NCBI GenBank assembly: GCA_949316495.1
Contig: OX439010.1
Location: 563,001-627,000 of the forward strand
Direction of reading: 5' to 3'
DNA length: 64,000 nucleotides
From: Amphiduros pacificus
Taxonomy: Eukaryota; Annelida; Polychaeta; Phyllodocida; Hesionidae
Shown here: positions 25,083-38,633 of the stretch, one piece after another
Layout of the letters: each line of letters opens with the position of its first letter
Numbering within the stretch: position 1 is the stretch's first letter
The notes under the pieces: generated by a model
Databases searched by the model: none
Seen by the model: only the letters and a program-made list of their open reading frames with translations
Told to the model about the DNA's origin: nothing
Made by a program: the position numbers and the translations under genes

Positions 25083-27183
25083 GTGGCTCCGAAATTTTTT
25101 TGTAAAGTGCATCTCACCCCATTCCACATTTCTGATCTGTTTGGAGAAAGCAGTGATCAGCATGCATATATGAAAACTTCAAAACCAATATTTCGCCCTT
25201 TTTCAAGTTACCGTTGATCATCGGCACGTCAGAAATCGATTGGGTGGCTCCGAAATTTTTTTCTAAAGTGCATCTCACCCCATTCCACATTTCTGATCTG
25301 TTTGGAGAATGCAGTGATCAGAATGCATATATGAAAAATTCAAAACCAATATTTCGCCCCTTTTTCGAGTTACCGTTGATCATTGGCACGTCAGAAATCG
25401 ATTGGGTGGCTCCGAAATTTTTTTTTTAAGTGCATCTCACCCAATTCCACATTTCTGATCTGTTTGGAGAAAGCAGTGATCAGCATGCATATATGAAAAC
25501 TTCAAAACCAATATTTCGCCCTTTTTCAAGTTACCGTTGATCATCGGCACGTCAGAAATCGATTGGGTGGCTCCGAAATTTTTTTCTAAAGTGCATCTCA
25601 CCCCATTCCACATTTCTGATCTGTTTGGAGACTGCAGTGTTCAGCATTCATATATGAAAAATTCAAAACCAATATTTCGCCCCTTTTTTGAGTTACCGTT
25701 GATCATCGGAACGTCAGAAATCGATTGGGTGGCTCCGAAATTTTTTTCTAAAGTGCATCTCACCCCATTCCACATTACTGATATGTTTGGAGAAAGCAGT
25801 GATCAGTATGCATATATGAAAAATTCAAAACCAATATTTCGCCCCTTTTTCGAGTTACCGTTGATCATCGGCACATCAGAAATCGATTGGGTGGCTCCGA
25901 AATTTTGTTCTAAAGTGCATCTCACCCCATTCCACATTTATGATCCGTTTGGAGAAAGCAGTGATCAGTATGCATATATGAAAAATTCAAAACCAATATT
26001 TCGCCCCTTTTCCGAGTTACCGTTGATCATCGGCACGTCAGTAATCGATTGGGTGGCTCCGAAATTTTTTTTTAAGTGCATCTCACCCCATTCCACATTT
26101 CTGATCTGTTTGGAGAAAGCAGTGATCAGCATGCATATAAGAAAAATTCAAAACCAATATTTCGCCCTTTTTCAAGTTACCGTTGATCATCGGCACGTCA
26201 GAAATCGATTGGGTGGCTCCGAAATTTTTTTGTAAAGTGCATCTCACCCCATTCCACATTTCTGATCTGTTTGGAGAAAGCAGTGATCAGCATGCATATA
26301 TGAAAAATTCAAAACCAATATTTCGCCCCTTTTTCGAGCTACCGTTGATCATCGGCACGTCAGAAATCGATTGGGTGGCTCCGAAATTTTTTGTAAAGTG
26401 CATCTCACCCCATTCCACATTTCTGATCTGTTTGGAGAAAGCAGTGATCAGCATGCATATATGAAAAATTCAAAACCAATATTTCGCCCCTATTCCGAGT
26501 TACCGTTGATCATCGGCACGTCAGAAATCGATTGGGTGGCTCCGAAATTTTGTTCTAAAGTGCATCTCACCCCATTCCACATTTCTGATCTGTTTGGAGA
26601 ATGCAGTGATCAGAATGCATATATGAAAAATTCAAAACCAATATTTCGCCCCTTTTTTGAGTTACCGTTGATCATCGGAACGTCAGAAATCGATTGGGTG
26701 GCTCCGAAATTTTTTTCTAAAGTGCATCTCACCCCATTCCACATTACTGATATGTTTGGAGAAAGCAGTGATCAGTATGCATATATGAAAAATTCAAAAC
26801 CAATATTTCGCCTCTTTTTCGAGTTACCGTTGATCATCGGCACGTCAGAAATGGATTGGGTGGCTCCGAAATTTTGTTCTAAAGTGCATCTCACCCCATT
26901 CCACATTTATGATCTGTTTGGAGAAAGCAGTGATCAGTATGCATATACGAAAAATTCAAAACCAATATTTCGCCCCTTTTTCGAGTTACCGTTGATCATC
27001 GGCACGTCAGAAATCGATTGGGTGGCTCTGAAATTTTGTTTTAAAGTGCATCTCACCCAATTCTACATTTCTGATCTGTTTGGAGAAAGCAGTGATCAGA
27101 ATGCATATATGAAAAATTCAAAACAAATATTTTGCCCCTTTTCCGAGTTACCGTTGATCATCGGCACGTCAGAAATCGATTAG
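25083..27183 (+). repeat. Thirteen-monomer unit, copy 1 (2101 bp)
   Basis: The unit lies between two GATTAG markers and matches 27184-29446. The shared order is AAAACTTC, GECSDQN, KFFF stop, GDCSVQHS, DMFG, DPFG, TSVID, CATATAAGAA, and ALKFCFKV. It has private changes CGCCCCTATTCC near 26490 and CGCCTCTTTTTCG near 26810. Confidence 0.75.
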
Positions 27184-29446
27184 GTGGCTCCGAAATTTTT
27201 TTGTAAAGTGCATCTCACCCCATTCCACATTTCTGATCTGTTTGGAGAAAGCAGTGATCAGCATGCATATATGAAAACTTCAAAACCAATATTTCGCCCT
27301 TTTTCAAGTTACCGTTGATCATCGGCACGTCAGAAATCGATTGGGTGGCTCCGAAATTTTTTTCTAAAGTGCATCTCACCCCATTCCACATTTCTGATCT
27401 GTTTGGAGAATGCAGTGATCAGAATGCATATATGAAAAATTCAAAACCAATATTTCGCCCCTTTTTCGAGTTACCGTTGATCATTGGCACGTCAGAAATC
27501 GATTGGGTGGCTCCGAAATCTTTTTTTTAAGTGCATCTCACCCAATTCCACATTTCTGATCTGTTTGGAGAAAGCAGTGATCAGCATGCATATATGAAAA
27601 CTTCAAAACCAATATTTCGCCCTTTTTCAAGTTACCGTTGATCATCGGCACGTCAGAAATCGATTGGGTGGCTCCGAAATTTTTTTCTAAAGTGCATCTC
27701 ACCCCATTCCACATTTCTGATCTGTTTGGAGACTGCAGTGTTCAGCATTCATATATGAAAAATTCAAAACCAATATTTCGCCCCTTTTTTGAGTTACCGT
27801 TGATCATCGGAACGTCAGAAATCGATTGGGTGGCTCCGAAATTTTTTTCTAAAGTGCATCTCACCCCATTCCACATTACTGATATGTTTGGAGAAAGCAG
27901 TGATCAGTATGCATATATGAAAAATTCAAAACCAATATTTCGCCCCTTTTTCGAGTTACCGTTGATCATCGGCACATCAGAAATCGATTGGGTGGCTCCG
28001 AAATTTTGTTCTAAAGTGCATCTCACCCCATTCCACATTTATGATCCGTTTGGAGAAAGCAGTGATCAGTATGCATATATGAAAAATTCAAAACCAATAT
28101 TTCGCCCCTTTTCCGAGTTACCGTTGATCATCGGCACGTCAGAAATCGATTGGGTGGCTCCGAAATTTTGTTCTAAAGTGCATCTCACCCCATTCCACAT
28201 TTCTGATCTGTTTGGAGAAAGCAGTGATCAGTATGCATATATGAAAAATTCAAAACCAATATTTCGCCCCTTTTCCGAGTTACCGTTGATCATCGGCACG
28301 TCAGTAATCGATTGGGTGGCTCCGAAATTTTTTTTTAAGTGCATCTCACCCCATTCCACATTTCTGATCTGTTTGGAGAAAGCAGTGATCAGCATGCATA
28401 TAAGAAAAATTCAAAACCAATATTTCGCCCTTTTTCAAGTTACCGTTGATCATCGGCACGTCAGAAATCGATTGGGTGGCTCCGAAATTTTTTTGTAAAG
28501 TGCATCTCACCCCATTCCACATTTCTGATCTGTTTGGAGAAAGCAGTGATCAGCATGCATATATGAAAAATTCAAAACCAATATTTCGCCCCTTTTTCGA
28601 GCTACCGTTGATCATCGGCACGTCAGAAATCGATTGGGTGGCTCCGAAATTTTTTGTAAAGTGCATCTCACCCCATTCCACATTTCTGATCTGTTTGGAG
28701 AAAGCAGTGATCAGCATACATATATGAAAAATTCAAAACCAATATTTCGCCCCTTTTCCGAGTTACCGTTGATCATCGGCACGTCAGAAATCGATTGGGT
28801 GGCTCCGAAATTTTGTTCTAAAGTGCATCTCACCCCATTCCACATTTCTGATCTGTTTGGAGAATGCAGTGATCAGAATGCATATATGAAAAATTCAAAA
28901 CCAATATTTCGCCCCTTTTTTGAGTTACCGTTGATCATCGGAACGTCAGAAATCGATTGGGTGGCTCCGAAATTTTTTTCTAAAGTGCATCTCACCCCAT
29001 TCCACATTACTGATATGTTTGGAGAAAGCAGTGATCAGTATGCATATATGAAAAATTCAAAACCAATATTTCGCCCCTTTTTCGAGTTACCGTTGATCAT
29101 CGGCACGTCAGAAATGGATTGGGTGGCTCCGAAATTTTGTTCTAAAGTGCATCTCACCCCATTCCACATTTATGATCTGTTTGGAGAAAGCAGTGATCAG
29201 TATGCATATACGAAAAATTCAAAACCAATATTTCGCCCCTTTTTCGAGTTACCGTTGATCATCGGCACGTCAGAAATCGATTGGGTGGCTCTGAAATTTT
29301 GTTTTAAAGTGCATCTCACCCAATTCTACATTTCTGATCTGTTTGGAGAAAGCAGTGATCAGAATGCATATATGAAAAATTCAAAACAAATATTTTGCCC
29401 CTTTTCCGAGTTACCGTTGATCATCGGCACGTCAGAAATCGATTAG
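27184..29446 (+). repeat. Fourteen-monomer unit, copy 2 (2263 bp)
   Basis: This is a tandem copy of 25083-27183 with one more monomer (162 bp) around 28126-28287, a KFCSKV / HISDLFG form placed between the DPFG and TSVID members. Private changes include AAATCTTTTTTTTAAG near 27518 and CATACATATATG near 28717. The one-monomer difference shows length change inside a higher-order unit. Confidence 0.75.
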
Positions 29447-30546
29447 GTGGCTCCGAAATTTTTTTGTAAAGTGCATCTCACCCCATTCCACATTTCTGAT
29501 CTGTTTGGAGAAAGCAGTGATCAGCATGCATATATGAAAAATTCAAAACCAATATTTCGCCCCTTTTTCGAGTTACCGTTGATCATCGGCACATCAGAAA
29601 TCGATTGGGTGGCTCCGAAATTTTGTTCTAAAGTGCATCTCACCCCATTCCACATTTATGATCTGTTTGGAGAAAGCAGTGATCAGTATGCATATATGAA
29701 AAATTCAAAACCAATATTTCGCCCCTTTTCCGAGTTACCGTTGATCATCGGCACGTCAGAAATCGATTGGGTGGCTCCGAAATTTTGTTCTAAAGTGCAT
29801 CTCACCCCATTCCACATTTCTGATCTGTTTGGAGAAAGCAGTGATCAGTATGCATATATGAAAAATTCAAAACCAATATTTCGCCCCTTTTCCGAGTTAC
29901 CGTTGATCATCGGCACGTCAGTAATCGATTGGGTGGCTCCGAAATTTTTTTTTAAGTGCATCTCACCCCATTCCACATTTCTGATCTGTTTGGAGAAAGC
30001 AGTGATCAGCATGCATATAAGAAAAATTCAAAACCAATATTTCGCCCTTTTTCAAGTTACCGTTGATCATCGGCACGTCAGAAATCGATTGGGTGGCTCC
30101 GAAATTTTTTTGTAAAGTGCATCTCACCCCATTCCACATTTCTGATCTGTTTGGAGAAAGCAGTGATCAGCATGCATATATGAAAAATTCAAAACCAATA
30201 TTTCGCCCTTTTTCAAGTTACCGTTGATCATCGGCACGTCAGAAATCGATTGGGTGGTTCCGAAATTTTTTGTAAAGTGCATCTCACCCCATTACACATT
30301 TATGATCTGTTTGGAGAAAGCAGTGATCAGTATGCATATATGAAAAATTCAAAACAAATATTTCGCCCCTTTTTTGAGCTACCGTTGATCATCGGCACGT
30401 CAGAAATTGATTGGGTGGCTCCGAAATCTTTTTCTAAAGTGCATCTCACCCCATTCCACATTACTGATCTGTTTGGAGAAAGCAGTGATCAGTATGCATA
30501 TATGAAAAATTCAAAACCAATATTTCGCCCCTTTTTCGAGTTACCG

Positions 30547-31844
30547 TTGATCATCGGCACATCAGAAATCGATTGGGTGGCTCCGAAATTTTGTTCTAAA
30601 GTGCATCTCACCCCATTCCACATTTATGATCCGTTTGGAGAAAGCAGTGATCAGTATGCATATATGAAAAATTCAAAACCAATATTTCGCCCCTTTTCCG
30701 AGTTACCGTTGATCATCGGCACGTCAGAAATCGATTGGGTGGCTCCGAAATTTTGTTCTAAAGTGCATCTCACCCCATTCCACATTTCTGATCTGTTTGG
30801 AGAAAGCAGTGATCAGTATGCATATATGAAAAATTCAAAACCAATATTTCGCCCCTTTTCCGAGTTACCGTTGATCATCGGCACGTCAGTAATCGATTGG
30901 GTGGCTCCAAAATTTTTTTTTTAAGTGCATCTCACCCCATTCCACATTTCTGATCTGTTTGGAGAAAGCAGTGATCAGCATGCATATATGAAAAATTCAA
31001 AACCAATATTTCACCCCTTTTTCGAGCTACCGTTGATCATCGTCACGTCAGAAATCGATTGGGTGGCTCCAAAATTTTTTTCTAAAGTGCATCTCACCCC
31101 ATTCCACATTTCTGATCTGTTTGGAGAAAGCAGTGATCAGCATGCATATATGAAAAATTCAAAACCAATATTTCGCCCCTTTTTCGAGTTACCGTTGATC
31201 ATCGGCACGTCAGAAATCGATTGGGTGGCTCCGAAATCTTTTTCTAAAGTGCATCTCACCCCATTCCACATTTCTGATCTGTTTGGAGACTGCAGTGTTC
31301 AGCATTCATATATGAAAAATTCAAAACCAATATTTCGCCCCTTTTTCGAGTTACCGTTGATCATCGGAACGTCAGAAATCGATTGGGTGGCTCCGATATC
31401 TTTTTCTAAAGTGCATCTCACCCCATTCCACATTTCTGATAAGTTTGGAGAAAGCAGTGATCAGTATGCATATATGAAAAATTCAAAACCAATATTTCGC
31501 CCCTTTTTCGAGTTACAGTTGATCATCGGCACGTCAGAAATCAATTGGGTGGCTCTGAAATCTTTTTCTAAAGTGCATCTCACCCCATTCCACATTTCTG
31601 ATCTGTTTGGAGAAAGCAGTGATCAGTATGCATATATGAAAAATTCGAGACAAATATTTCGCCCCTTTTTTGAGTTACCGTTGATCATCGGCACGTCAGA
31701 AATCGATTGGGTGGCTCCGAAATTTTTTTCTAAAGTGCATCTCACCCCATTCCACATTACTGATCTGTTTGGAGAAAGCAGTGATCAGTATGCATATATG
31801 AAAAATTCAAAACCAATATTTCGCCCCTTTTTCGAGTTACCGTT
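30547..31844 (+). repeat. Eight-monomer block, copy 1 (offset 2104)
   Basis: The block matches 32651-33948. The shared order is DPFG, KFCSKV, TSVID with TCCAAAATTTTTTTTTTAAG, FHPF with ATCGTCACGTC, then the first four members of the 809-bp unit. The first monomer differs (GGCACATCAG versus GGCATGTCAG), and copy 2 has GATAAGTTTGG in the monomer at about 33227. The offset is 13 monomers less 2 bp. Confidence 0.7.
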
Positions 31845-32003
31845 GATCATCGGCACATCAGAAATCGATTGGGTGGCTCCGAAATTTTGTTCTAAAGTGC
31901 ATCTCACCCCATTCCACATTTCTGCTCTGTTTGGAGAAAGCAGTGATCAGTATGCATATATGAAAAATTCAAAACCAATATTTCGCCACTTTTCGAGCTA
32001 CCG
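31195..32003 (+). repeat. 809-bp five-monomer higher-order unit, copy 1
   Basis: The order is GDCSVQHS, then DKFG with GATATCTTTTTC, then NSRQ, then HITDL, then KFCSKV ending CGCCACTTTTCGAGC. The last monomer is one base short, so the unit is 809 bp. In this copy the fifth member has TCTGCTCTG and the third has GAGTTACAGTTG before it. Four other full copies follow in domain B. Confidence 0.8.
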
Positions 32004-34106
32004 TTGATCATCGGCACGTCAGAAATCGATTGGGTGGCTCCGAAATCTTTTTCTAAAGTGCATCTCACCCCATTCCACATTTCTGATCTGTTTGGAGACT
32101 GCAGTGTTCAGCATTCATATATGAAAAATTCAAAACCAATATTTCGCCCCTTTTTCGAGTTACCGTTGATCAACGGAACGTCAGAAATCGATTGGGTGGC
32201 TCCGATATCTTTTTCTAAAGTGCATCTCACCCCATTCCACATTTCTGATAAGTTTGGAGAAAGCAGTGATCAGTGTGCATATATGAAAAATTCAAAACCA
32301 ATATTTCGCCCCTTTTTTGAGTTACCGTTGATCATCGGCACGTCAGAAATCGATTGGGTGGCTCCGAAATCTTTTTCTAAAGTGCATCTCACCCCATTCC
32401 ACATTTCTGATCTGTTTGGAGAAAGCAGTGATCAGCATGCATATATGAAAAATTCAAAACCAATATTTCGCCCTTTTTCGAGTTACCGTTGATCATCGGC
32501 ACGTCAGAAATCGATTGGGTGGCTCCGAAAAAATTTTCTAAAGTGCATCTCACCCAATTCCACATTTATGATATGTTTGGAGAAAGCAGTGATCAGTATG
32601 CATATATGAAAAATTCAAAACCAATATTTCGCCCCTTTTTCGAGTTACCGTTGATCATCGGCATGTCAGAAATCGATTGGGTGGCTCCGAAATTTTGTTC
32701 TAAAGTGCATCTCACCCCATTCCACATTTATGATCCGTTTGGAGAAAGCAGTGATCAGTATGCATATATGAAAAATTCAAAACCAATATTTCGCCCCTTT
32801 TCCGAGTTACCGTTGATCATCGGCACGTCAGAAATCGATTGGGTGGCTCCGAAATTTTGTTCTAAAGTGCATCTCACCCCATTCCACATTTCTGATCTGT
32901 TTGGAGAAAGCAGTGATCAGTATGCATATATGAAAAATTCAAAACCAATATTTCGCCCCTTTTCCGAGTTACCGTTGATCATCGGCACGTCAGTAATCGA
33001 TTGGGTGGCTCCAAAATTTTTTTTTTAAGTGCATCTCACCCCATTCCACATTTCTGATCTGTTTGGAGAAAGCAGTGATCAGCATGCATATATGAAAAAT
33101 TCAAAACCAATATTTCACCCCTTTTTCGAGCTACCGTTGATCATCGTCACGTCAGAAATCGATTGGGTGGCTCCAAAATTTTTTTCTAAAGTGCATCTCA
33201 CCCCATTCCACATTTCTGATAAGTTTGGAGAAAGCAGTGATCAGCATGCATATATGAAAAATTCAAAACCAATATTTCGCCCCTTATTCGAGTTACCGTT
33301 GATCATCGGCACGTCAGAAATCGATTGGGTGGCTCCGAAATCTTTTTCTAAAGTGCATCTCACCCCATTCCACATTTCTGATCTGTTTGGAGACTGCAGT
33401 GTTCAGCATTCATATATGAAAAATTCAAAACCAATATTTCGCCCCTTTTTCGAGTTACCGTTGATCATCGGAACGTCAGAAATCGATTGGGTGGCTCCGA
33501 TATCTTTTTCTAAAGTGCATCTCACCCCATTCCACATTTCTGATAAGTTTGGAGAAAGCAGTGATCAGTATGCATATATGAAAAATTCAAAACCAATATT
33601 TCGCCCCTTTTTCGAGTTACAGTTGATCATCGGCACGTCAGAAATCAATTGGGTGGCTCTGAAATCTTTTTCTAAAGTGCATCTCACCCCATTCCACATT
33701 TCTGATCTGTTTGGAGAAAGCAGTGATCAGTATGCATATATGAAAAATTCGAGACAAATATTTCGCCCCTTTTTTGAGTTACCGTTGATCATCGGCACGT
33801 CAGAAATCGATTGGGTGGCTCCGAAATTTTTTTCTAAAGTGCATCTCACCCCATTCCACATTACTGATCTGTTTGGAGAAAGCAGTGATCAGTATGCATA
33901 TATGAAAAATTCAAAACCAATATTTCGCCCCTTTTCGAGCTACCGTTGATCATCGGCACGTCAGAAATCGATTGGGTGGCTCCGAAACCTTTTTCTAAAG
34001 TGCATCTCACCCCATTCCACATTTCTGATCTGTTTGGAGACTGCAGTGTTCAGCATTCATATATGAAAAATTCAAAACCAATATTTCGCCACTTTTCGAG
34101 CTACCG

Positions 34107-34915
34107 TTGATCATCGGCACGTCAGAAATCGATTGGGTGGCTCCGAAATCTTTTTCTAAAGTGCATCTCACCCCATTCCACATTTCTGATCTGTTTGGAG
34201 ACTGCAGTGTTCAGCATTCATATATGAAAAATTCAAAACCAATATTTCGCCCCTTTTTCGAGTTACCGTTGATCAACGGAACGTCAGAAATCGATTGGGT
34301 GGCTCCGATATCTTTTTCTAAAGTGCATCTCACCCCATTCCACATTTCTGATAAGTTTGGAGAAAGCAGTGATCAGTGTGCATATATGAAAAATTCAAAA
34401 CCAATATTTCGCCCCTTTTTTGAGTTACCGTTGATCATCGGCACGTCAGAAATCGATTGGGTGGCTCCGAAATCTTTTTCTAAAGTGCATCTCACCCCAT
34501 TCCACATTTCTGATCTGTTTGGAGAAAGCAGTGATCAGTATGCATATATGAAAAATTCGAGACAAATATTTCGCCCCTTTTTTGAGTTACCGTTGATCAT
34601 CGGCACGTCAGAAATCGATTGGGTGGCTCCGAAATTTTTTTCTAAAGTGCATCTCACCCCATTCCACATTACTGATCTGTTTGGAGAAAGCAGTGATCAG
34701 TATGCATATATGAAAAATTCAAAACCAATATTTCGCCCCTTTTTCGAGTTACCGTTGATCATCGGCACATCAGAAATCGATTGGGTGGCTCCGAAATTTT
34801 GTTCTAAAGTGCATCTCACCCCATTCCACATTTCTGATCTGTTTGGAGAAAGCAGTGATCAGTATGCATATATGAAAAATTCAAAACCAATATTTCGCCA
34901 CTTTTCGAGCTACCA
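34107..34915 (+). repeat. 809-bp five-monomer higher-order unit, copy 2
   Basis: Same five members in the same order and the same length as 31195-32003. Private changes are GATCAACGGAACG and CAGTGTGCAT in the second member and TACCATTGATC at the end. A partial copy with the first four members lies at 33298-33945, and an extra GDCSVQHS monomer with AAACCTTTTTCT lies at 33946-34106. Confidence 0.75.
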
Positions 34916-36206
34916 TTGATCATCGGCACGTCAGAAATCGATTGGGTGGCTCCGAAATTTTTTTCTAAAGTGCATCTCACCCCATTCCACATTTCTGATC
35001 TGTTTGGAGAAAGCAGTGATCAGCATGCAAATATGAAAATTCAAAACCAATATTTCGCCCTTTTTCGAGTTACCGTTGATCATCGGCATGTCAGAAATCG
35101 ATTAGGTGGCTCCGAAATTTTGTTCTAAAGTGCATCTCACCCCATTCAACATTTCTGATCTGTTTGGAGAAAGCAGTGATCAGCATGCATATATGAAAAA
35201 TTCAAAACCAATATTTCGCCCTTTTTCGAGTTATCGTTGATCATCGGCACGTCAGAAATCGATTGGGTGGCTCCGAAATTTTGTTCTAAAGTGCATCTCA
35301 CCCCATTCCACATTTCTGATCTGTTTGGAGAAAGCAGTGATCAGCATGCATATATGAAAAATTCAAAACCAATATTTCGCCCTTTTTCGAGTTACCGTTG
35401 ATCATCGGCACGTCAGAAATCGATTGGGTGGCTCCGAAAAAATTTTCTAAAGTGCATCTCACCCAATTCCACATTTATGATATGTTTGGAGAAAGCAGTG
35501 ATCAGTATGCATATATGAAAAATTCAAAACCAATATTTCGCCCCTTTTTCGAGTTACCGTTGATCATCGGCATGTCAGAAATCGATTGGGTGGCTCCGAA
35601 ATTTTGTTCTAAAGTGCATCTCACCCCATTCCACTTTTATGATCTGTTTGGAGAAAGCAGTGATCAGTATGCATATACGAAAAATTCAAAACCAATATTT
35701 CGCCCCTTTTTCGAGTTACCGTTGATCATCGGCATCTCAGAAATCGATTGGGTGGCTCCGAAATTTTGTTCTAAAGTGCATCTCACCCCATTCCACATTT
35801 CTGATCTGTTTGGAGAAAGCAGTGATCAGCATGCATATATGAAAAATTCAAAACCAATATTTCGCCCTTTTTCGAGTTACCGTTGATCATCGGCACGTCA
35901 GAAATCGATTGGGTGGCTCCGAAATTTTTTTGTAAAGTGCATCTCACCCCATTCCACATTTCTGATCTGTTTGGAGAAAGCAGTGATCAGCATGCATATA
36001 TGAAAAATTCAAAACCAATATTTCACCCCTTTTTCGAGCTACCGTTGATCATCGTCAAGTCAGAAATCGATTGGGTGGCTCCAAAATTTTTTTCTAAAGT
36101 GCATCTCACCCCATTCCACATTTCTGATCTGTTTGGAGAAAGCAGTGATCAGCATGCATATATGAAAAATTCAAAACCAATATTTCGCCCCTTTTTCGAG
36201 TTACCG

Positions 36207-37015
36207 TTGATCATCGGCACGTCAGAAATCGATTGGGTGGCTCCGAAATCTTTTTCTAAAGTGCATCTCACCCCATTCCACATTTCTGATCTGTTTGGAG
36301 ACTGCAGTGTTCAGCATTCATATATGAAAAATTCAAAACCAATATTTCGCCCCTTTTTCGAGTTACCGTTGATCATCGGAACGTCAGAAATCGATTGGGT
36401 GGCTCCGATATCTTTTTCTAAAGTGCATCTCACCCCATTCCACATTTCTGATAAGTTTGGAGAAAGCAGTGATCAGTATGCATATATGAAAAATTCAAAA
36501 CCAATATTTCGCCCCTTTTTCGAGTTACCGTTGATCATCGGCACGTCAGAAATCAATTGGGTGGCTCTGAAATCTTTTTCTAAAGTGCATCTCACCCCAT
36601 TCCACATTTCTGATCTGTTTGGAGAAAGCAGTGATCAGTATGCATATATGAAAAATTCGAGACAAATATTTCGCCCCTTTTTTGAGTTACCGTTGATCAT
36701 CGGCACGTCAGAAATCGATTGGGTGGCTCCGAAATTTTTTTCTAAAGTGCATCTCACCCCATTCCACATTACTGATCTGTTTGGAGAAAGCAGTGATCAG
36801 TATGCATATATGAAAAATTCAAAACCAATATTTCGCCCCTTTTTCGAGTTACCGTTGATCATCGGCACATCAGAAATCGATTGGGTGGCTCCGAAATTTT
36901 GTTCTAAAGTGCATCTCACCCCATTCCACATTTCTGATCTGTTTGGAGAAAGCAGTGATCAGTATGCATATATGAAAAATTCAAAACCAATATTTCGCCA
37001 CTTTTCGAGCTACCG
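36207..37015 (+). repeat. 809-bp five-monomer higher-order unit, copy 3 (tandem 1 of 3)
   Basis: This is the first of three abutting copies. The order is GDCSVQHS, DKFG, NSRQ, HITDL, and KFCSKV with the CGCCACTTTTCGAGC end. It has ATCGATT in the second member and ATCAATT in the third; in the next two copies this is reversed, which separates it from them. Confidence 0.8.
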
Positions 37016-37824
37016 TTGATCATCGGCACGTCAGAAATCGATTGGGTGGCTCCGAAATCTTTTTCTAAAGTGCATCTCACCCCATTCCACATTTCTGATC
37101 TGTTTGGAGACTGCAGTGTTCAGCATTCATATATGAAAAATTCAAAACCAATATTTCGCCCCTTTTTCGAGTTACCGTTGATCATCGGAACGTCAGAAAT
37201 CAATTGGGTGGCTCCGATATCTTTTTCTAAAGTGCATCTCACCCCATTCCACATTTCTGATAAGTTTGGAGAAAGCAGTGATCAGTATGCATATATGAAA
37301 AATTCAAAACCAATATTTCGCCCCTTTTTTGAGTTACCGTTGATCATCGGCACGTCAGAAATCGATTGGGTGGCTCTGAAATCTTTTTCTAAAGTGCATC
37401 TCACCCCATTCCACATTTCTGATCTGTTTGGAGAAAGCAGTGATCAGTATGCATATATGAAAAATTCGAGACAAATATTTCGCCCCTTTTTTGAGTTACC
37501 GTTGATCATCGGCACGTCAGAAATCGATTGGGGGGCTCCGAAATTTTTTTCTAAAGTGCATCTCACCCCATTCCACATTACTGATCTGTTTGGAGAAAGC
37601 AGTGATCAGTATGCATATATGAAAAATTCAAAACCAATATTTCGCCCCTTTTTCGAGTTACCGTTGATCATCAGCACATCAGAAATCGATTGGGTGGCTC
37701 CGAAATTTTGTTCTAAAGTGCATCTCACCCCATTCCACATTTCTGATCTGTTTGGAGAAAGCAGTGATCAGTATGCATATATGAAAAATTCAAAACCAAT
37801 ATTTCGCCACTTTTCGAGCTACCG
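37016..37824 (+). repeat. 809-bp five-monomer higher-order unit, copy 4 (tandem 2 of 3)
   Basis: This copy abuts copies 3 and 5. It shares ATCAATT in member two and ATCAGCACATC in member five with copy 5 only. By eye the only difference from copy 5 is GATTGGGGGG in member four (about 37530), so this pair looks like the most recent duplication in the window. Confidence 0.85.
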
Positions 37825-38633
37825 TTGATCATCGGCACGTCAGAAATCGATTGGGTGGCTCCGAAATCTTTTTCTAAAGTGCATCTCACCCCATTCCACA
37901 TTTCTGATCTGTTTGGAGACTGCAGTGTTCAGCATTCATATATGAAAAATTCAAAACCAATATTTCGCCCCTTTTTCGAGTTACCGTTGATCATCGGAAC
38001 GTCAGAAATCAATTGGGTGGCTCCGATATCTTTTTCTAAAGTGCATCTCACCCCATTCCACATTTCTGATAAGTTTGGAGAAAGCAGTGATCAGTATGCA
38101 TATATGAAAAATTCAAAACCAATATTTCGCCCCTTTTTTGAGTTACCGTTGATCATCGGCACGTCAGAAATCGATTGGGTGGCTCTGAAATCTTTTTCTA
38201 AAGTGCATCTCACCCCATTCCACATTTCTGATCTGTTTGGAGAAAGCAGTGATCAGTATGCATATATGAAAAATTCGAGACAAATATTTCGCCCCTTTTT
38301 TGAGTTACCGTTGATCATCGGCACGTCAGAAATCGATTGGGTGGCTCCGAAATTTTTTTCTAAAGTGCATCTCACCCCATTCCACATTACTGATCTGTTT
38401 GGAGAAAGCAGTGATCAGTATGCATATATGAAAAATTCAAAACCAATATTTCGCCCCTTTTTCGAGTTACCGTTGATCATCAGCACATCAGAAATCGATT
38501 GGGTGGCTCCGAAATTTTGTTCTAAAGTGCATCTCACCCCATTCCACATTTCTGATCTGTTTGGAGAAAGCAGTGATCAGTATGCATATATGAAAAATTC
38601 AAAACCAATATTTCGCCACTTTTCGAGCTACCG
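37825..38633 (+). repeat. 809-bp five-monomer higher-order unit, copy 5 (tandem 3 of 3)
   Basis: Nearly identical to 37016-37824 and the same length. After it the array leaves the unit with a GGCATGTCAG monomer at 38634. The start codon positions of the open frames at 36207, 37016 and 37825 are exactly 809 bp apart. Confidence 0.85.

Larger units (their letters stand above)
17300..30250 (+). repeat. Array domain A2: DPFG, TSVID and GATTAG monomer variants
   Basis: The domain is continuous with A1 but lacks the SNKYF form. It is enriched in monomers with TATGATCCG (DPFG), GTAATCGATT (TSVID) and a G-to-A change giving GATTAG. The GATTAG marker occurs at about 7.78, 13.92, 16.35, 20.07, 21.36, 23.30, 24.60, 25.08, 27.18 and 29.45 kb, at spacings of a whole number of monomers less a few bases. 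Shared markers with A1 show the two domains were built from the same blocks. The boundary is approximate. Confidence 0.65.
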
